A stretch of 63,858 bases of DNA from Bacillota bacterium (GCA_016282255.1 JAEEKE010000133.1:1-63858); one strand, 5' to 3'; shown: positions 51,054 to 60,625, numbered from the stretch's first letter. Made by a program: numbers and translations. The notes: a model not told the origin generated them from the letters alone.

Positions 51054-52067
51054 TCAAAAGTCGTCGAGCAGCGTGGTGGAACCGCCGAGCTGCATCGTCT
51101 CCATGATGCGGTACCGGTCCATCTGCAGGTGCTTCTTCATCTTGAGCGCTTCCTCGATCGGGATCTCGACGATGCCGCCTTCCTGTGTGGCGATTATGGA
51201 ATTATAGCGCCCTTCGACCATCGCGTTGACGGCGGAATAGCCCATCCTTGTTGCGGTCTCGCGGTCCCTTGCGGTCGGCGTGCCGCCGCGCTGGATATGC
51301 CCGAGCACGGTGACGCGCGGTTCCATACCCACGGCGTCGTGGATCATCCTGCCGAAGTCGACCGCGCTGCCCGCGCCCTCCGCAACGACTATCATGAAAT
51401 GCGAGTTGCCTGCGAGCTTGGAGTTCTGTATGCGCTCGATGATATCCTTCTGGAAATCGACCTTGTGCTCCGGTACGAGGACGGCCGTTGCGCCGACCGC
51501 GATACCGACATACAGCGCAAGGAAGCCTGCGTTCCTGCCCATGACCTCGACCACGGAGCAGCGCTCGTGCGACTGCATGGTGTCGCGCAGCTTGTCGATG
51601 CATTCGATCGCGGTATTGCAGGCGGTATCGAAGCCGATCGTGTAATTCGAGCAGCCCACGTCGTTGTCGATCGTCGCAGGTATGCCGACCACCGGAACGC
51701 CGAGGCGCGAAAGCTCGAGCGCGCCGCGGAAGGTGCCGTCGCCGCCGATGGCTATAATGCCGTCAAGCCCGAGCATCTTGCAGGTGATGACCGCCTTTGC
51801 GCGGCCGCTGTTCTGCAGGAACTCGTCGCTTCTGGCGGTGTAGAGCATGGTGCCGCCGAGCGGAAGGATATGCTTGACGCTGTCGCGGTTCAGCAGCACG
51901 AAATCGCTGTTGATAAGGCCCTGCCAGCCCCTGCGGATGCCGACGCACTCGACCCCCTTCGCGACCGAAGTCCTGACGACCGCGCGCACGGCCGCGTTCA
52001 TGCCCGGCGCGTCTCCGCCGCTTGTCAAAACGCCTATGCGTTTTATTTTTTTAGGTTCAGATTCCAT
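51054..52067 (-). CDS. pfkA: ATP-dependent 6-phosphofructokinase
   Basis: The committed step of glycolysis. 337 residues: IGVLTSGGDAPGMNAAVRAVVR, IAIGGDGTFRGA (glycine after GGD as in ATP-using forms), PATIDNDVGCSNYTIGFDTA, EVMGRNAGFLA and GHIQRGGTPTARDR. It has its own promoter and a GGGGGTG ribosome site. Confidence 0.96.
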   Translation of the reverse strand: MESEPKKIKRIGVLTSGGDAPGMNAAVRAVVRTSVAKGVECVGIRRGWQGLINSDFVLLNRDSVKHILPLGGTMLYTARSDEFLQNSGRAKAVITCKMLGLDGIIAIGGDGTFRGALELSRLGVPVVGIPATIDNDVGCSNYTIGFDTACNTAIECIDKLRDTMQSHERCSVVEVMGRNAGFLALYVGIAVGATAVLVPEHKVDFQKDIIERIQNSKLAGNSHFMIVVAEGAGSAVDFGRMIHDAVGMEPRVTVLGHIQRGGTPTARDRETATRMGYSAVNAMVEGRYNSIIATQEGGIVEIPIEEALKMKKHLQMDRYRIMETMQLGGSTTLLDDF

Positions 52068-52091
52068 ATGGACACCCCCTTTTCCGAAAAG

Positions 52092-52120
52092 AGTATATCA
52101 CACTTCATCTCGTTTTTCAA
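52092..52120 (-). promoter_or_regulatory. SigA-type promoter for pfkA
   Basis: On the minus strand TTGAAA (52120-52115) and TATACT (52097-52092), 17 bases apart. Confidence 0.72.
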
Positions 52121-52168
52121 CGGCAAAACGCAGTTTTATATATTTTATTTCAATGCATTCCCGGCTTA

Positions 52169-52197
52169 TTGTTTTTTTGCGCTTATGGTCTTACAAT
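52169..52197 (+). promoter_or_regulatory. Promoter for the flavodoxin gene
   Basis: TTGTTT (52169-52174) and TACAAT (52192-52197), 17 bases apart. Confidence 0.6.
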
Positions 52198-52256
52198 AGA
52201 AACAGCGGATGCCGATAAAAAGGCGTCGGAAAGAAAACAAATTCGGAGGCAAACAC

Positions 52257-52778
52257 ATGGCAAAGATCCTTGTCGCGTTCTTCTCGCGAAACGACGAAAA
52301 CTACGTGGGCTACAACAAAAAGTTTATCGAAGTCGGGCATACCGAGGTCGCCGCGAACAAGATCCGCGAGCTCGTCGACGCGAACCTCTTCAAGATCACT
52401 ATGAAGAAGCCGTATTCAGAGAAGTACGACGTCTGCATGGCCGAATCCCGCGCCGATCTCGACGCCGACGCAAGGCCGGAGCTCGTCTCGATGCCCGTCA
52501 GCATCGACAGGTACGATACGATAATCCTTGCCTATCCCAACTATTGGGGCACCATGCCGATGGCCGTCTTCACCTTCCTCGAGGCCTTTGATTTCTCCGG
52601 CAAGACCATCCTTCCTCTCTGCACTAACGAGGGGAGCGACATGGGCAAGAGCGAGGAGCATATCAAAAAGCTCTGCCCGGGCGCGAAGCTCGGCACGGGC
52701 CTGCCCCTCTGCGGCAGCGGGGTAGAGGCTTCCAAGCCGTTTATCGAGAACTGGCTGCGCGAGAACGGCGTTATCTGA
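52257..52778 (+). CDS. Flavodoxin family protein
   Basis: 173 residues with a flavodoxin-like fold: ILVAFFSRN at the first strand, GHTEVAANKIRE as part of the phosphate loop, IILAYPNYWGTMPMAVFTFLE and LPLCTNEGSDMGKSEEHIKK. It resembles clostridial flavodoxins that carry low-potential electrons. The ATG at 52257 has CGGAGG upstream; an upstream in-frame ATG at 52209 is not supported. The SDR gene follows after 3 bases. Confidence 0.88.
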   Translation: MAKILVAFFSRNDENYVGYNKKFIEVGHTEVAANKIRELVDANLFKITMKKPYSEKYDVCMAESRADLDADARPELVSMPVSIDRYDTIILAYPNYWGTMPMAVFTFLEAFDFSGKTILPLCTNEGSDMGKSEEHIKKLCPGAKLGTGLPLCGSGVEASKPFIENWLRENGVI

Positions 52779-52781
52779 GGC

Positions 52782-53573
52782 ATGAAAGCCGCATTGATTA
52801 CCGGCGCGGCGGGAGGCATGGGGCTTGCCGCCGCAAAAAGGCTGATCGGCGAAGGCTATCGCGTCTTCGGCCTCGATATCCGGGCCCCCGAACCTATCGA
52901 GGGGCTCCGGTTCGTTATGACCGATCTGACCGATCCCGGAAGCGTTAATAACGCCTTCGCCGCAGTTTCGGCAGAGACCGATTCGCTTGACTGCATCATT
53001 GATATGGCGGGGATCTATATGCTCGATTCGCTGGTCGAGATAAGCGAGGAAGAGTTCCTCAAGAGCTTCAACGTCAATCTCTTTGCTTCGTATCGCGTCA
53101 ATAAGACCTTCCTTCCGCTTCTTAAACCGAACGGCCGCATCGTAATGATCTCCTCGGAGCTTGCGCCGCTCGATCCTCTGCCGTTCACGGGGCTATACGC
53201 CGTCACCAAGGCCTCGGTCGAGAAATACGCGTTTTCACTGAGGATGGAGCTTCAGCTCCTTGGGATAAAAGTGATACTGATACGCCCGGGAGCGGTGAAA
53301 ACGGGTCTGCTTGACGATTCGACGAGGGCGCTCGAACGCTTCACCGAGTCGACAAAGCTGTATGCCGTGAACGCAAAGCGCTTCCGCAGCATAGTCGACG
53401 GCGTTGAACAGCGCTCCGTGCAGCCCGAGCGCATCGCAAAAGCCGTTTCGCGCGCAATAGCAGCAAAGCATCCCAGCGCTGTCGTGAACATCAACAGAAA
53501 TCCTCTGCTTTTGCTGCTGAACCTGCTTCCTTTTTCGCTCCAGTGCGCGATCATCAAGCGGGTACTGAAATAA
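52782..53573 (+). CDS. Short-chain dehydrogenase/reductase
   Basis: 263 residues with the NAD(P) motif TGAAGGMG (7-14), the catalytic S124/S125, Y139 and K143 in YAVTK, and a Rossmann fold. The substrate is unknown. The last 30 residues form a hydrophobic helix, so it may be membrane-associated, like retinol/steroid-type SDRs. It is probably co-transcribed with the flavodoxin gene. Confidence 0.85.
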   Translation: MKAALITGAAGGMGLAAAKRLIGEGYRVFGLDIRAPEPIEGLRFVMTDLTDPGSVNNAFAAVSAETDSLDCIIDMAGIYMLDSLVEISEEEFLKSFNVNLFASYRVNKTFLPLLKPNGRIVMISSELAPLDPLPFTGLYAVTKASVEKYAFSLRMELQLLGIKVILIRPGAVKTGLLDDSTRALERFTESTKLYAVNAKRFRSIVDGVEQRSVQPERIAKAVSRAIAAKHPSAVVNINRNPLLLLLNLLPFSLQCAIIKRVLK

Positions 53574-53622
53574 GCTTTCTGCGAATTCGATAAAATATAT
53601 TAACGTGCCGCCCGCGTTTTTG

Positions 53623-53650
53623 TTGACTTTGGTTCCGTATATGATACAAT
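53623..53650 (+). promoter_or_regulatory. Promoter for the rubrerythrin operon
   Basis: TTGACT (53623-53628) and TACAAT (53645-53650), 16 bases apart. No PerR-type box is evident nearby. Confidence 0.72.
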
Positions 53651-53712
53651 TTCAGTATCCGAACACCCTTAGGGTGCAGAAGAAAAGCAAAATCATTATG
53701 GAGGAAAACAAT

Positions 53713-54255
53713 ATGAAGAAGTTTGTGTGTTCCGTTTGCGGCTATGTCTTTGAAGGCCCCGAGGCTCCCGAAAAGTGCCCCGTATGCCATGCGCCCGCTT
53801 CCAAATTCATAGAGCAGTCCGGCGAAATGAGCTGGGCGGCCGAGCACGTCGTCGGCGTCGCACAGGGCGCTCCCGAGGACATCATCAAGGATCTGCGCTC
53901 CAATTTCCAGGGCGAATGCAGCGAGGTCGGAATGTACCTTGCCATGGCCCGCGTAGCTCACCGCGAGGGCTATCCCGAGATCGGTCTCTACTGGGAGAAG
54001 GCAGCGTGGGAAGAGGCCGAGCATGCCGCGAAGTTTGCGGAGCTCCTCGGCGAAGTCTTGACCGACAGCACCAAGAAGAACCTCCAGATGCGCGTTGAGG
54101 CCGAGCACGGCGCCACCGCCGGCAAGACCGACCTTGCAAAGCGCGCAAAGGCCCTGAATCTCGACGCCATCCATGACACCGTCCATGAAATGGCTCGCGA
54201 TGAGGCAAGGCACGGCAAGGCGCTGAAGGGCCTGCTCGACAGGTACTTCAAATAA
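53713..54255 (+). CDS. Reverse rubrerythrin
   Basis: A 180-residue peroxide-reducing diiron protein. The rubredoxin-like domain is at the N-terminus ([20 protein letters not shown], 5-24), and the ferritin-like diiron domain follows (about 40-180, with ECSEVGM, EEAEHA and DEARHG): the reversed order typical of Clostridia. The ATG at 53713 is chosen since GGAGGA lies 9 bases upstream. It is first in an apparent stress operon with a 3-TM protein, a YeaQ-like protein and rubredoxin. Confidence 0.92.
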   Translation: MKKFVCSVCGYVFEGPEAPEKCPVCHAPASKFIEQSGEMSWAAEHVVGVAQGAPEDIIKDLRSNFQGECSEVGMYLAMARVAHREGYPEIGLYWEKAAWEEAEHAAKFAELLGEVLTDSTKKNLQMRVEAEHGATAGKTDLAKRAKALNLDAIHDTVHEMARDEARHGKALKGLLDRYFK

Positions 54256-54557
54256 TGACCAAAAGGATCGCTGCATTGATCCTTACGGTATTGGCGCTTG
54301 CATCCCTTGCCTGGTGCGTCGTCAATGCCGTTTCCTTGATAAAGGAGTATCTGAGTCTTTCGGGGCAGAATGCGAGCGGGGTCGATTATCTCGCCGTTTA
54401 CATCGGTTTTTGCATGCAGTGCGCCGCTGTGTTCATCGGCTGTGTGTTTTCCGCGGTCGCCTTTTTCCTCGCAGACCGCAAATGGATAAAATGGGCCGCG
54501 GGTTTGACCGCCCTTCTGCTCATCGCCTCGGTACTCGTCGTGATCTCTTTCAGATAA
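54255..54557 (+). CDS. Small membrane protein of unknown function
   Basis: 100 residues with three hydrophobic helices (about 5-27, 45-70, 78-98) and no family I recognise. The start overlaps the rubrerythrin stop by one base (TAATG), so it is translated with it. Position in a peroxide-defence group suggests a stress role, but nothing in the sequence proves it. Confidence 0.65.
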   Translation: MTKRIAALILTVLALASLAWCVVNAVSLIKEYLSLSGQNASGVDYLAVYIGFCMQCAAVFIGCVFSAVAFFLADRKWIKWAAGLTALLLIASVLVVISFR

Positions 54558-54614
54558 AGGCAGGGTTCCGATGGGCCTTGTCGAGATACATTCCAAATAA
54601 TCAGGAGGCACATT

Positions 54615-54857
54615 ATGATCTGGAAACTGTTAGTTGAACTCGCTATCGGCGCTCTCTGCGGCTTCGTCGCCAACAAGCTTATGAACGGCGGCAGCGGCGG
54701 TCTGCTCAAGAACATCATCCTCGGTCTCGTCGGCGGTCTCGTCGGCGGTCTCGTCGGCAACCTGCTCGGCGTGGGCGGCGGCTGGGTCACCGGCATCCTG
54801 CTCTCGATCGGCGGCGCATGCCTCGTGGTATGGCTCGTCAAGAAATTTCTAAAATAA
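54615..54857 (+). CDS. GlsB/YeaQ/YmgE-type stress membrane protein
   Basis: 80 residues, glycine-rich, with two or three helices: LAIGALCGFVANKLM, then GLVGGLVGGLVGNLLG. It matches the transglycosylase-associated/YeaQ family of general stress membrane proteins. The DNA for the glycine repeats is a perfect 12-base unit (GGTCTCGTCGGC) three times. AGGAGG before the ATG. Confidence 0.82.
   Translation: MIWKLLVELAIGALCGFVANKLMNGGSGGLLKNIILGLVGGLVGGLVGNLLGVGGGWVTGILLSIGGACLVVWLVKKFLK
54723..54758 (+). repeat. Three perfect 12-base tandem repeats inside the YeaQ-like gene
   Basis: GGTCTCGTCGGC occurs at 54723, 54735 and 54747 without mismatch and encodes repeats of Gly-Leu-Val-Gly in a membrane helix. 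Slippage would add or remove four residues in frame. Confidence 0.9.
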
Positions 54858-54875
54858 TTAAAGGAGGATATCAAA

Positions 54876-55010
54876 ATGAAGTACGTATGCAATGTCTGCG
54901 GCTGGGTCTACGATGAAGAGGAGACCGGCGTAAAGTGGGAGGACCTTCCCGAGGATTTCGCCTGCGAAGTCTGCGCAGTAGGCAAGGAAGATTTTTCACC
55001 GATGGAGTGA
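54876..55010 (+). CDS. Short rubredoxin
   Basis: A 44-residue rubredoxin: CNVC (5-8) and CEVC (30-33) bind the single iron, within KYVCNVCGWVYD and LPEDFACEVCAVGKEDF. It lacks about eight to ten residues of the usual loop between the two metal pairs (the GDPDNGIAPGT part), and the second pair reads CEVC instead of CPVC. AAAGGAGG 8 bases before the ATG. It probably donates electrons to the reverse rubrerythrin of the same operon. Confidence 0.92.
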   Translation: MKYVCNVCGWVYDEEETGVKWEDLPEDFACEVCAVGKEDFSPME

Positions 55011-55032
55011 TCATCCATTAACAAAAAAAGAG

Positions 55033-55066
55033 AAACGCGGATCCTTTGCGGGTCCGCGTTTTGCCG
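55033..55066. terminator. Terminator between rubredoxin and the ABC gene
   Basis: AAACGCGGATCC and GGGTCCGCGTTT form a 12-bp stem with one G-U pair; A-rich left flank and TTTTGCC right flank, so it can serve both convergent genes. Confidence 0.85.
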
Positions 55067-55078
55067 TATCAAAGGAGA

Positions 55079-58000
55079 TTATTCGGTGCGCAGCGCGGCG
55101 ACAGGGTCCTTCCTTGCAGCGATGCCGGCGGGGATCAGGCCGGAGATCAGCGTAAGTCCCATGCTGATAAACACGAGTATGATCGCCGCTTTGAGCGGCA
55201 GGACCGCGTTTATCGTCTCTATGCCGGTCAGCTTATGCAGGATCAGGTTCAGCGGTATGCAGAGCAGGACCGTCAGTCCAATGCCGATAAGGCCGGCAAA
55301 GAATCCGACGATGAGCGTTTCGGCGTTGAAAACCGAGGAGATATTGCGCTTCGACGCGCCGATCGAGCGGAGGATGCCGATCTCCTTAGTGCGCTCGAGC
55401 ACCGAGATATAGGTGATGATGCCGATCATTATCGACGAGACCACGAGCGAGATCGTGACGAACGCGATAAGGCCGTAGGAGACCGCGTCGATGATCGTCG
55501 TTACGCCGCTCATAAGGAGCGCCACGTAATCGGTGTATTCGATCGCATCCTCCTCGTTTTCCACGCCGTCGTTATACTCCTTGATAAGATCGGTTATCGC
55601 TTCCTTATCGTCGAAGGATTCGGCGTAGATGCTGATGGAGGCGGGGGAGGCGCGGTCGATATAGCCGAGCTCTTCAAGCCGCTCCGAAAGCGTTTTGCCG
55701 GACACGGCGGCGGGCATGAACATATCGTACCACGAGGCGAGCGTCTGAACATCGTTTTCGGCGGAAACTCTCTCATCGAACATTGCGGCGACGGCTCTGT
55801 ACCCGCTGACAGAGAACAGATCGTTGGGGACCGAGTTCTCGATAACGAGCCGCATGACTTCGGCGCGCGCGGTCTCCTCCTTGCGCGTCTTGATAAGGTT
55901 CTCTATCTGCTCCCGCATCATGGCACGAAGCTCGTCATCGTCGTATGCGGCAAGGTATTCGCGGATCTCGTCGGGATCGAAGCCGAATGAGACCGCGGCA
56001 AGCTGTTCGAGCGAGGCCCTGTCGGGATATGCCGTAAGGAAGCCCTGAACGGTCATCTCAAGCTCTGTCGGATCGGGCACGGAGAGTATCTTGATATAGG
56101 TCTCGACCTTTTCGGCGTCGTTCAGGCCGAAAAGGTATTCCTTTATCGAGCTCGCTTTCTCCTCGGCCGACGGCAGCTCGTCCTCGTCGATAACGAACGG
56201 AAGCGCCGCTACGACGTCGTAATTCTCGTTTTCGGGCAAAAGCTGCTCCTTTACGACCTGCGAAGAAAGAGTCCGTTCGATAATGTAGTCGGTCAGAAGC
56301 GAGGTGTAGCCGAATGAACCCGTGATCGGCAGGGAGCTCCTCGAAAGCGGACGGATTATGCCTACGAGCGTCAGCTCCAGCCCGTTCTTGACTACCAGTT
56401 TGAGCGAGTCCTCATCGTTCTCTATGTTTTCATACCCCGAACCGTCTTCGCGCCTGCGGTAAAGATCCGAATCGGTTATCAGGCGGAAGCGCTTTCCGAT
56501 CAGTTCATCGAACTTTGCGCTGCGCGTATTCTCTTCGATCTCCTCGGAACGGAAGACGGTGCGCAGCATCTCTTCGATCTCCGACTGGTCGATCATGCCC
56601 ATGGCGTAGAAGGCGTTGTCGACTATCTCGTAGTTCTCGCTGACTATGAGCACGATCTCTCCGGCTTCATTCGGCCATTCGCCCGCTTCAAGCGCATACT
56701 GCTCGGTGATCATCGGATCGATCAGCTCACCGTTCCCGCCGGGAAGCAGCTCGGACCACAGATTCAGCACGCTCATTCGGGATGACACCATGTTGAACAT
56801 GCTCATGCCTGCGTTGTCCTCGCCGCTGCCCGCGCTGCCGAATACCGCCTTTGAGATATCGGTATTATGCCATTCGCCCTCGGAATCCTCAAAATAAACG
56901 TTCAGATGCGCTCCGTAATCGTATTGAACGGCTTTGATAAGCTCGCCGACTGATTTGGAATTCTTCTGTTCTGCCTGTTGACTGTCATCGTTGAGCTTCG
57001 CTTCAAACCAGCTTTTGAAGCCGGCAAGGTCGTTCTCCTCGCCGCTTCCTGTAAAAGCCGCGTTGAACATGCGGTAGAGCCTCGGGTCGGTGTAGACCCT
57101 GCCTTCCTCGCGCGGCTCGGCGTCCTCCTGCATGCTGCGCCTCGATTCCGCTAAGGATTTGAGCATGTTGTTCGGCTGCTTTTCAAGCACTATAGGGTAG
57201 GACGCAAGCGTTTCGCGCTGGATATCGTTGACGTAGTTCCTGATTCCGGTCGAAAGCGCAAGGATCATCGCAATGCCGATTATGCCGATGGAACCCGCAA
57301 AAGCCGTCAGTACGGTGCGGCCCTTCTTGGTCCTGAGGTTGTTCAAGCTCAGCGACAGCGCTGTCAGAAAGCTCATCGAGGTGCGCTTACCGACGCTGCC
57401 CGATTCTTCCTCTGTGACTTCTTCGCCATGGAAAGGATTCGAATCGTCGATTATCCTGCCGTCGCGGAGGCGCACGATGCGGTTCGCATAGGTGTCGGCC
57501 AGTTCGCCGTTATGCGTGACCATTATGACGAGCCGATCCTTCGCCACTTCCTTTAACAGCTTCATGACCTGAACGCTCGTTTCAGAATCGAGCGCGCCGG
57601 TGGGCTCGTCGGCAAGGAGCACGTCCGGATCGTTGACGAGCGCACGCGCGATGGCGACCCTCTGCATCTGTCCGCCTGACATCTGGTTCGGCCGCTTATG
57701 CAACTGGTCGCCGAGGCCGACGCTCTCAAGCGCCTTCTTCGCTTTTTTGCGGCGCTCCGAACGCGAAACGCCGGAGATCGTCAGCGCGAGCTCAACGTTT
57801 GCAAGCACGCTCTGATGCGGTATCAGGTTATAGTTCTGAAACACGAAGCCGATCGTGTGGTTGCGGTAGGTATCCCAATCGCGGTCGGAGTACTGCTTCG
57901 TTGAAACTGAATTGATTATAAGGTCGCCGCTGTCGTAGCGATCGAGCCCGCCGATGATGTTGAGCAACGTCGTTTTGCCCGACCCGCTCGGGCCGAGCAC

Positions 58001-58105
58001 CGCGACGAATTCGCTCTCGCGAAACGAAATGCTGACGTCGTCGAGCGCGCTTTGGATCAGCTCTCCGGTCTTATATCGTTTTGAAATGTTTTGAAGTTCA
58101 AGCAT
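55079..58105 (-). CDS. MacB-like ABC transporter, ATPase and permease fused
   Basis: A 1008-residue fusion. The N-terminal ABC ATPase (1-225) has Walker [10 protein letters not shown] (38-46), [11 protein letters not shown], signature [15 protein letters not shown], Walker [14 protein letters not shown] and the switch histidine in VTHN. After a linker, a first helix (about 262-285) leads to a large extracytoplasmic domain (about 290-860). Three C-terminal helices with the FtsX/MacB pattern ([30 protein letters not shown]) follow. It lacks an efflux partner nearby; likely roles are lipoprotein or peptide handling, or bacitracin-type resistance sensing. Confidence 0.88.
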   Translation of the reverse strand: MLELQNISKRYKTGELIQSALDDVSISFRESEFVAVLGPSGSGKTTLLNIIGGLDRYDSGDLIINSVSTKQYSDRDWDTYRNHTIGFVFQNYNLIPHQSVLANVELALTISGVSRSERRKKAKKALESVGLGDQLHKRPNQMSGGQMQRVAIARALVNDPDVLLADEPTGALDSETSVQVMKLLKEVAKDRLVIMVTHNGELADTYANRIVRLRDGRIIDDSNPFHGEEVTEEESGSVGKRTSMSFLTALSLSLNNLRTKKGRTVLTAFAGSIGIIGIAMILALSTGIRNYVNDIQRETLASYPIVLEKQPNNMLKSLAESRRSMQEDAEPREEGRVYTDPRLYRMFNAAFTGSGEENDLAGFKSWFEAKLNDDSQQAEQKNSKSVGELIKAVQYDYGAHLNVYFEDSEGEWHNTDISKAVFGSAGSGEDNAGMSMFNMVSSRMSVLNLWSELLPGGNGELIDPMITEQYALEAGEWPNEAGEIVLIVSENYEIVDNAFYAMGMIDQSEIEEMLRTVFRSEEIEENTRSAKFDELIGKRFRLITDSDLYRRREDGSGYENIENDEDSLKLVVKNGLELTLVGIIRPLSRSSLPITGSFGYTSLLTDYIIERTLSSQVVKEQLLPENENYDVVAALPFVIDEDELPSAEEKASSIKEYLFGLNDAEKVETYIKILSVPDPTELEMTVQGFLTAYPDRASLEQLAAVSFGFDPDEIREYLAAYDDDELRAMMREQIENLIKTRKEETARAEVMRLVIENSVPNDLFSVSGYRAVAAMFDERVSAENDVQTLASWYDMFMPAAVSGKTLSERLEELGYIDRASPASISIYAESFDDKEAITDLIKEYNDGVENEEDAIEYTDYVALLMSGVTTIIDAVSYGLIAFVTISLVVSSIMIGIITYISVLERTKEIGILRSIGASKRNISSVFNAETLIVGFFAGLIGIGLTVLLCIPLNLILHKLTGIETINAVLPLKAAIILVFISMGLTLISGLIPAGIAARKDPVAALRTE

Positions 58106-58136
58106 CGATTTCTCCGTGGATTATCCGTTACACATA

Positions 58137-58165
58137 ATATTATCAGGAAAACACGAAATATTCAA
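58137..58165 (-). promoter_or_regulatory. Promoter for the ABC fusion gene
   Basis: On the minus strand TTGAAT (58165-58160) and TAATAT (58142-58137), 17 bases apart. Confidence 0.65.
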
Positions 58166-58175
58166 GGTCATTGAG

Positions 58176-58209
58176 ATAAAAAGGAACTGCATCGCATACG
58201 GTGCAGTTC
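58176..58209 (-). terminator. Terminator after the desulfidase gene
   Basis: GAACTGCA (58184-58191) and TGCAGTTC (58202-58209) form an 8-bp stem; on the minus strand CTTTTTATC follows. Confidence 0.82.
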
Positions 58210-58236
58210 TTTAAGACCGATCATTATTTGATTTGA

Positions 58237-59508
58237 TCACTCGTCCAGCATCAGCCGGATGATCTCCTTATCGGTCTCCGCCATGCCGAGCTTGGCAAGC
58301 CGGCTGACGGAGGCGATCGTGTTTTCGACGCCCTTCTTGACGATGCCGTCGCCGCCGAAGAACTGGTTGCCGGCTTCGAACATCTCAAGGCCCAGGATGC
58401 CGGCCTCGACCGCGGAGGCGATCTTAGCGGCGCAGCTCGCCTTGGCGCCGTCGCAGATAACGCCCGAATTCATGGCGACCGCGTTTACTACGGTATGAGC
58501 GATCTCACTGAACCTGCCGCCCCTTATGAACGCAAGGCCCGCAGCCATGCCGCAGCCAGCGCTGACGGCGCCGCAATAGGCGGAGAGACGGCCGATGCCG
58601 GTCTTAAGATGCGTTGTGACGAGGTTCGCGACGGTAAGCGCGCGCAGGAGCTCCTCGTGCGAGTGACCGCGCTCCCTTGCATAGACGATTATCGGCACGC
58701 TCGTGGTGATGCCCTGATTACCGCTTCCGGAGTTGATGACGACGGGCATTTCGCAGCCGTTCATTCGAGCATCAGACGCGGCTGCCGCGTACGCGCGCAG
58801 CTTCATGCGGATATCGTCCCCCTGAGCGAGCAACGTCTTGCCGATGTTCGCGCCGTAGTTGTTTTTAAGGCCCTCCTCTGCAATGGCCATATTGTAGTTG
58901 ATCTGCCGCTCAAGGAGCTCTTTAACGTCGTCAAGATCGACCGTCTTGCCGAACTCGACTATGCGCTCTATGGAGAGCACGCTCCTGTCTGTCAGCCCGT
59001 CCTGCTGCTCTTCAAGCTCCTTTTCAAAGAGCGTTTCGCCGTTCTTCTTTATGCAGACGATGTTCGTGTGATACTCGATTATTCGCACAAAGGCGCTTTC
59101 CGCACCGGCATACGCGGTTATCATAATGTCGAAGATATGCGGAGTATCGGCGAATTTTACCTCGATCGGAACGGTCTTCAAAAACTCTCGCATCGCGGCG
59201 ATACCTTCCCCGGTCACGTTCGAAATGACCTCAAGCTCCTTTGATGCGTCGCCCGCTGCGGCTCCGGCTGCAGCCGCGGCGGGGATCCCGCGAAGCCCGC
59301 CCGTATGCGGCACGACAACGGACTTTACGTTCTTAATGATATTTCCGCTGACCTCGATAAGCAGCCTTTCGGGCTTTGCCCCCAGCACATCTCGCGCCTT
59401 CGCGGCGGCGTAAGCGATGGCGATCGGCTCTGTGCAGCCCATTGCTGGCTTAAGCTCTTCCTTCATTATCTGAATGAACTGATCGTAGACGGTATCATGC
59501 CTTTCCAT
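58237..59508 (-). CDS. UPF0597/L-cysteine desulfidase family protein
   Basis: 423 residues of the serine dehydratase-alpha-like family that includes the archaeal cysteine desulfidase and YhaM. Conserved cysteines are C25 in PAMGCTEPIAIA and the later pair in NSGVICDGAKASCAAKI, likely ligands of a 4Fe-4S cluster. GNQGITTSVPI is typical. The family breaks cysteine into pyruvate, ammonia and sulfide. GGAGGA 8 bases before the ATG. Confidence 0.88.
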   Translation of the reverse strand: MERHDTVYDQFIQIMKEELKPAMGCTEPIAIAYAAAKARDVLGAKPERLLIEVSGNIIKNVKSVVVPHTGGLRGIPAAAAAGAAAGDASKELEVISNVTGEGIAAMREFLKTVPIEVKFADTPHIFDIMITAYAGAESAFVRIIEYHTNIVCIKKNGETLFEKELEEQQDGLTDRSVLSIERIVEFGKTVDLDDVKELLERQINYNMAIAEEGLKNNYGANIGKTLLAQGDDIRMKLRAYAAAASDARMNGCEMPVVINSGSGNQGITTSVPIIVYARERGHSHEELLRALTVANLVTTHLKTGIGRLSAYCGAVSAGCGMAAGLAFIRGGRFSEIAHTVVNAVAMNSGVICDGAKASCAAKIASAVEAGILGLEMFEAGNQFFGGDGIVKKGVENTIASVSRLAKLGMAETDKEIIRLMLDE

Positions 59509-59540
59509 ATTTCATTCCTCCGGGGGATTACTTACGCATA

Positions 59541-59569
59541 ATATTATCACCGCAAGGCCATGCAGTCAA
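59541..59569 (-). promoter_or_regulatory. Promoter for the desulfidase gene
   Basis: On the minus strand TTGACT (59569-59564) and TAATAT (59546-59541), 17 bases apart. Confidence 0.7.
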
Positions 59570-59719
59570 CAGCGTTTGTCAATTCGGTATAGTTTGCGGT
59601 ATTAGCGGTCGGGATCGGCGGTGTTTTTTCCTTACGGTGGAAGATCGTACTTGCATAATGACAATAAAGTAAAGTTTTTCAGGTGAAAAAGAGGTTCTGA
59701 AAATTCTTATCAAAACCTC

Positions 59720-59747
59720 TTGATTTTTTCGCAAAAGTGATTATAAT
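59720..59747 (+). promoter_or_regulatory. Promoter for the metal-cluster operon
   Basis: TTGATT (59720-59725) and TATAAT (59742-59747), 16 bases apart. The transcript would start near 59754, inside the first palindromic operator, so a bound repressor would block initiation. Confidence 0.75.
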
Positions 59748-59752
59748 ATAGT

Positions 59753-59772
59753 CAGTTAGACATGGCTAACTG
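59753..59772. promoter_or_regulatory. Palindromic operator copy 1 (GTTAG...CTAAC)
   Basis: CAGTTAG and CTAACTG arms of 7 bases around ACATGG, 20 bases in all, starting 5 bases after the -10 box. It matches the consensus GTTAGCCATGGCTAAC shared with copies at 59809 and 62308. DtxR/MntR-type metal repressors bind dyads with TTAG/CTAA half sites; the regulator here is not known. Confidence 0.8.
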
Positions 59773-59808
59773 AAATGAAGGCGCCGAGCGTTTTATTTTT
59801 TGAGATGC

Positions 59809-59828
59809 GAGTTAGTCACGGCTAACTC
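59809..59828. promoter_or_regulatory. Palindromic operator copy 2 (GTTAG...CTAAC)
   Basis: GAGTTAG and CTAACTC arms of 7 bases around TCACGG, 56 bases downstream of copy 1 and 54 bases before the first gene. It has the same half-sites and spacing. Confidence 0.8.
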
Positions 59829-59881
59829 AAACGAGAACGCTTGAAAACGATAGGCAAAACAGGGAACAGGGGTTCAGCTTT

Positions 59882-60625
59882 ATGGATAAAAAGAACTCGA
59901 AAAGGCTTTTGATCGCGGGCATTATCGGATGCCTTCTGTACGTGATAGGCGACTTCCTCTTTGCCGCGATAGGCAGGGGACAATCGACCGAGACCATCGG
60001 TTTCATGGTGCGCGTCGCGTATCTTGAGATGGGCACCTGGCGCATGATCGCCAGCATACTCTGCGGCTTCTTCGGGACCTTCCTCTATTACCTGGGCTTT
60101 CATAGAATGTACGGTCTTTTGAAGCTGCACGTCGGGGAAGGCGAAAACAGGATATGGGTGAAGCTCTTCCGCGTCGCCTATATAACCGGAACCGTCGCAT
60201 GGGCTTACGTACACGCAATGTTCATGAACGTTGCGCTGATATTCAAATACGTTTATCAGAGCTATGGGGATATCGATAAGGCGGCGGAGATCGCGAACAA
60301 GGTCTTCTGCGCGAACGCCGCGCCGATGCTTATCGCGTTCATACTCTGCGACTTAGTTCTGACGGTCGTTATGATCGTACTGGTCTGGAAGAGGATCATC
60401 CCTCTCAAAAACACCGCTGCGAGAATACTCGCCACGCTTGGCAACCCCCTGATGATGGCGGGCGTCGTCGGCAATCTGTTCGGGCTTATGCCCTGGCCGA
60501 TAAACCAGCTCGATCATGGGTCGGAATCCTTCGGGCACGCTCTCGTGCTCCTGCTCGGGCTGATACTCTTAAGGGAGATGGACAGGGCGGGAGAGCTCGG
60601 GAACGCGGAGTTGTTCAATAATTGA
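59882..60625 (+). CDS. DUF6796-like polytopic membrane protein
   Basis: 247 residues with about seven hydrophobic helices (GIIGCLLYVIGDFLFAAIG, ASILCGFFGTFLYYLGFH and others); resembles the uncharacterised DUF6796 membrane family. It is first in the gene cluster behind two operators, with GGGG as a poor ribosome site before the ATG. The neighbourhood suggests a link to metal homeostasis, but the sequence does not show a transport motif. Confidence 0.68.
   Translation: MDKKNSKRLLIAGIIGCLLYVIGDFLFAAIGRGQSTETIGFMVRVAYLEMGTWRMIASILCGFFGTFLYYLGFHRMYGLLKLHVGEGENRIWVKLFRVAYITGTVAWAYVHAMFMNVALIFKYVYQSYGDIDKAAEIANKVFCANAAPMLIAFILCDLVLTVVMIVLVWKRIIPLKNTAARILATLGNPLMMAGVVGNLFGLMPWPINQLDHGSESFGHALVLLLGLILLREMDRAGELGNAELFNN

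Larger units (their letters stand above)
59509..59881. other. 373-base divergent regulatory gap
   Basis: Between the desulfidase and the DUF6796-like gene. It contains the desulfidase promoter (59541-59569), a hairpin AAGAGGTT/AACCTCTT near 59687-59720 followed by GATTTTTT, the plus promoter at 59720-59747 and two palindromic operators at 59753 and 59809. No coding sequence was recognised. Confidence 0.7.
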
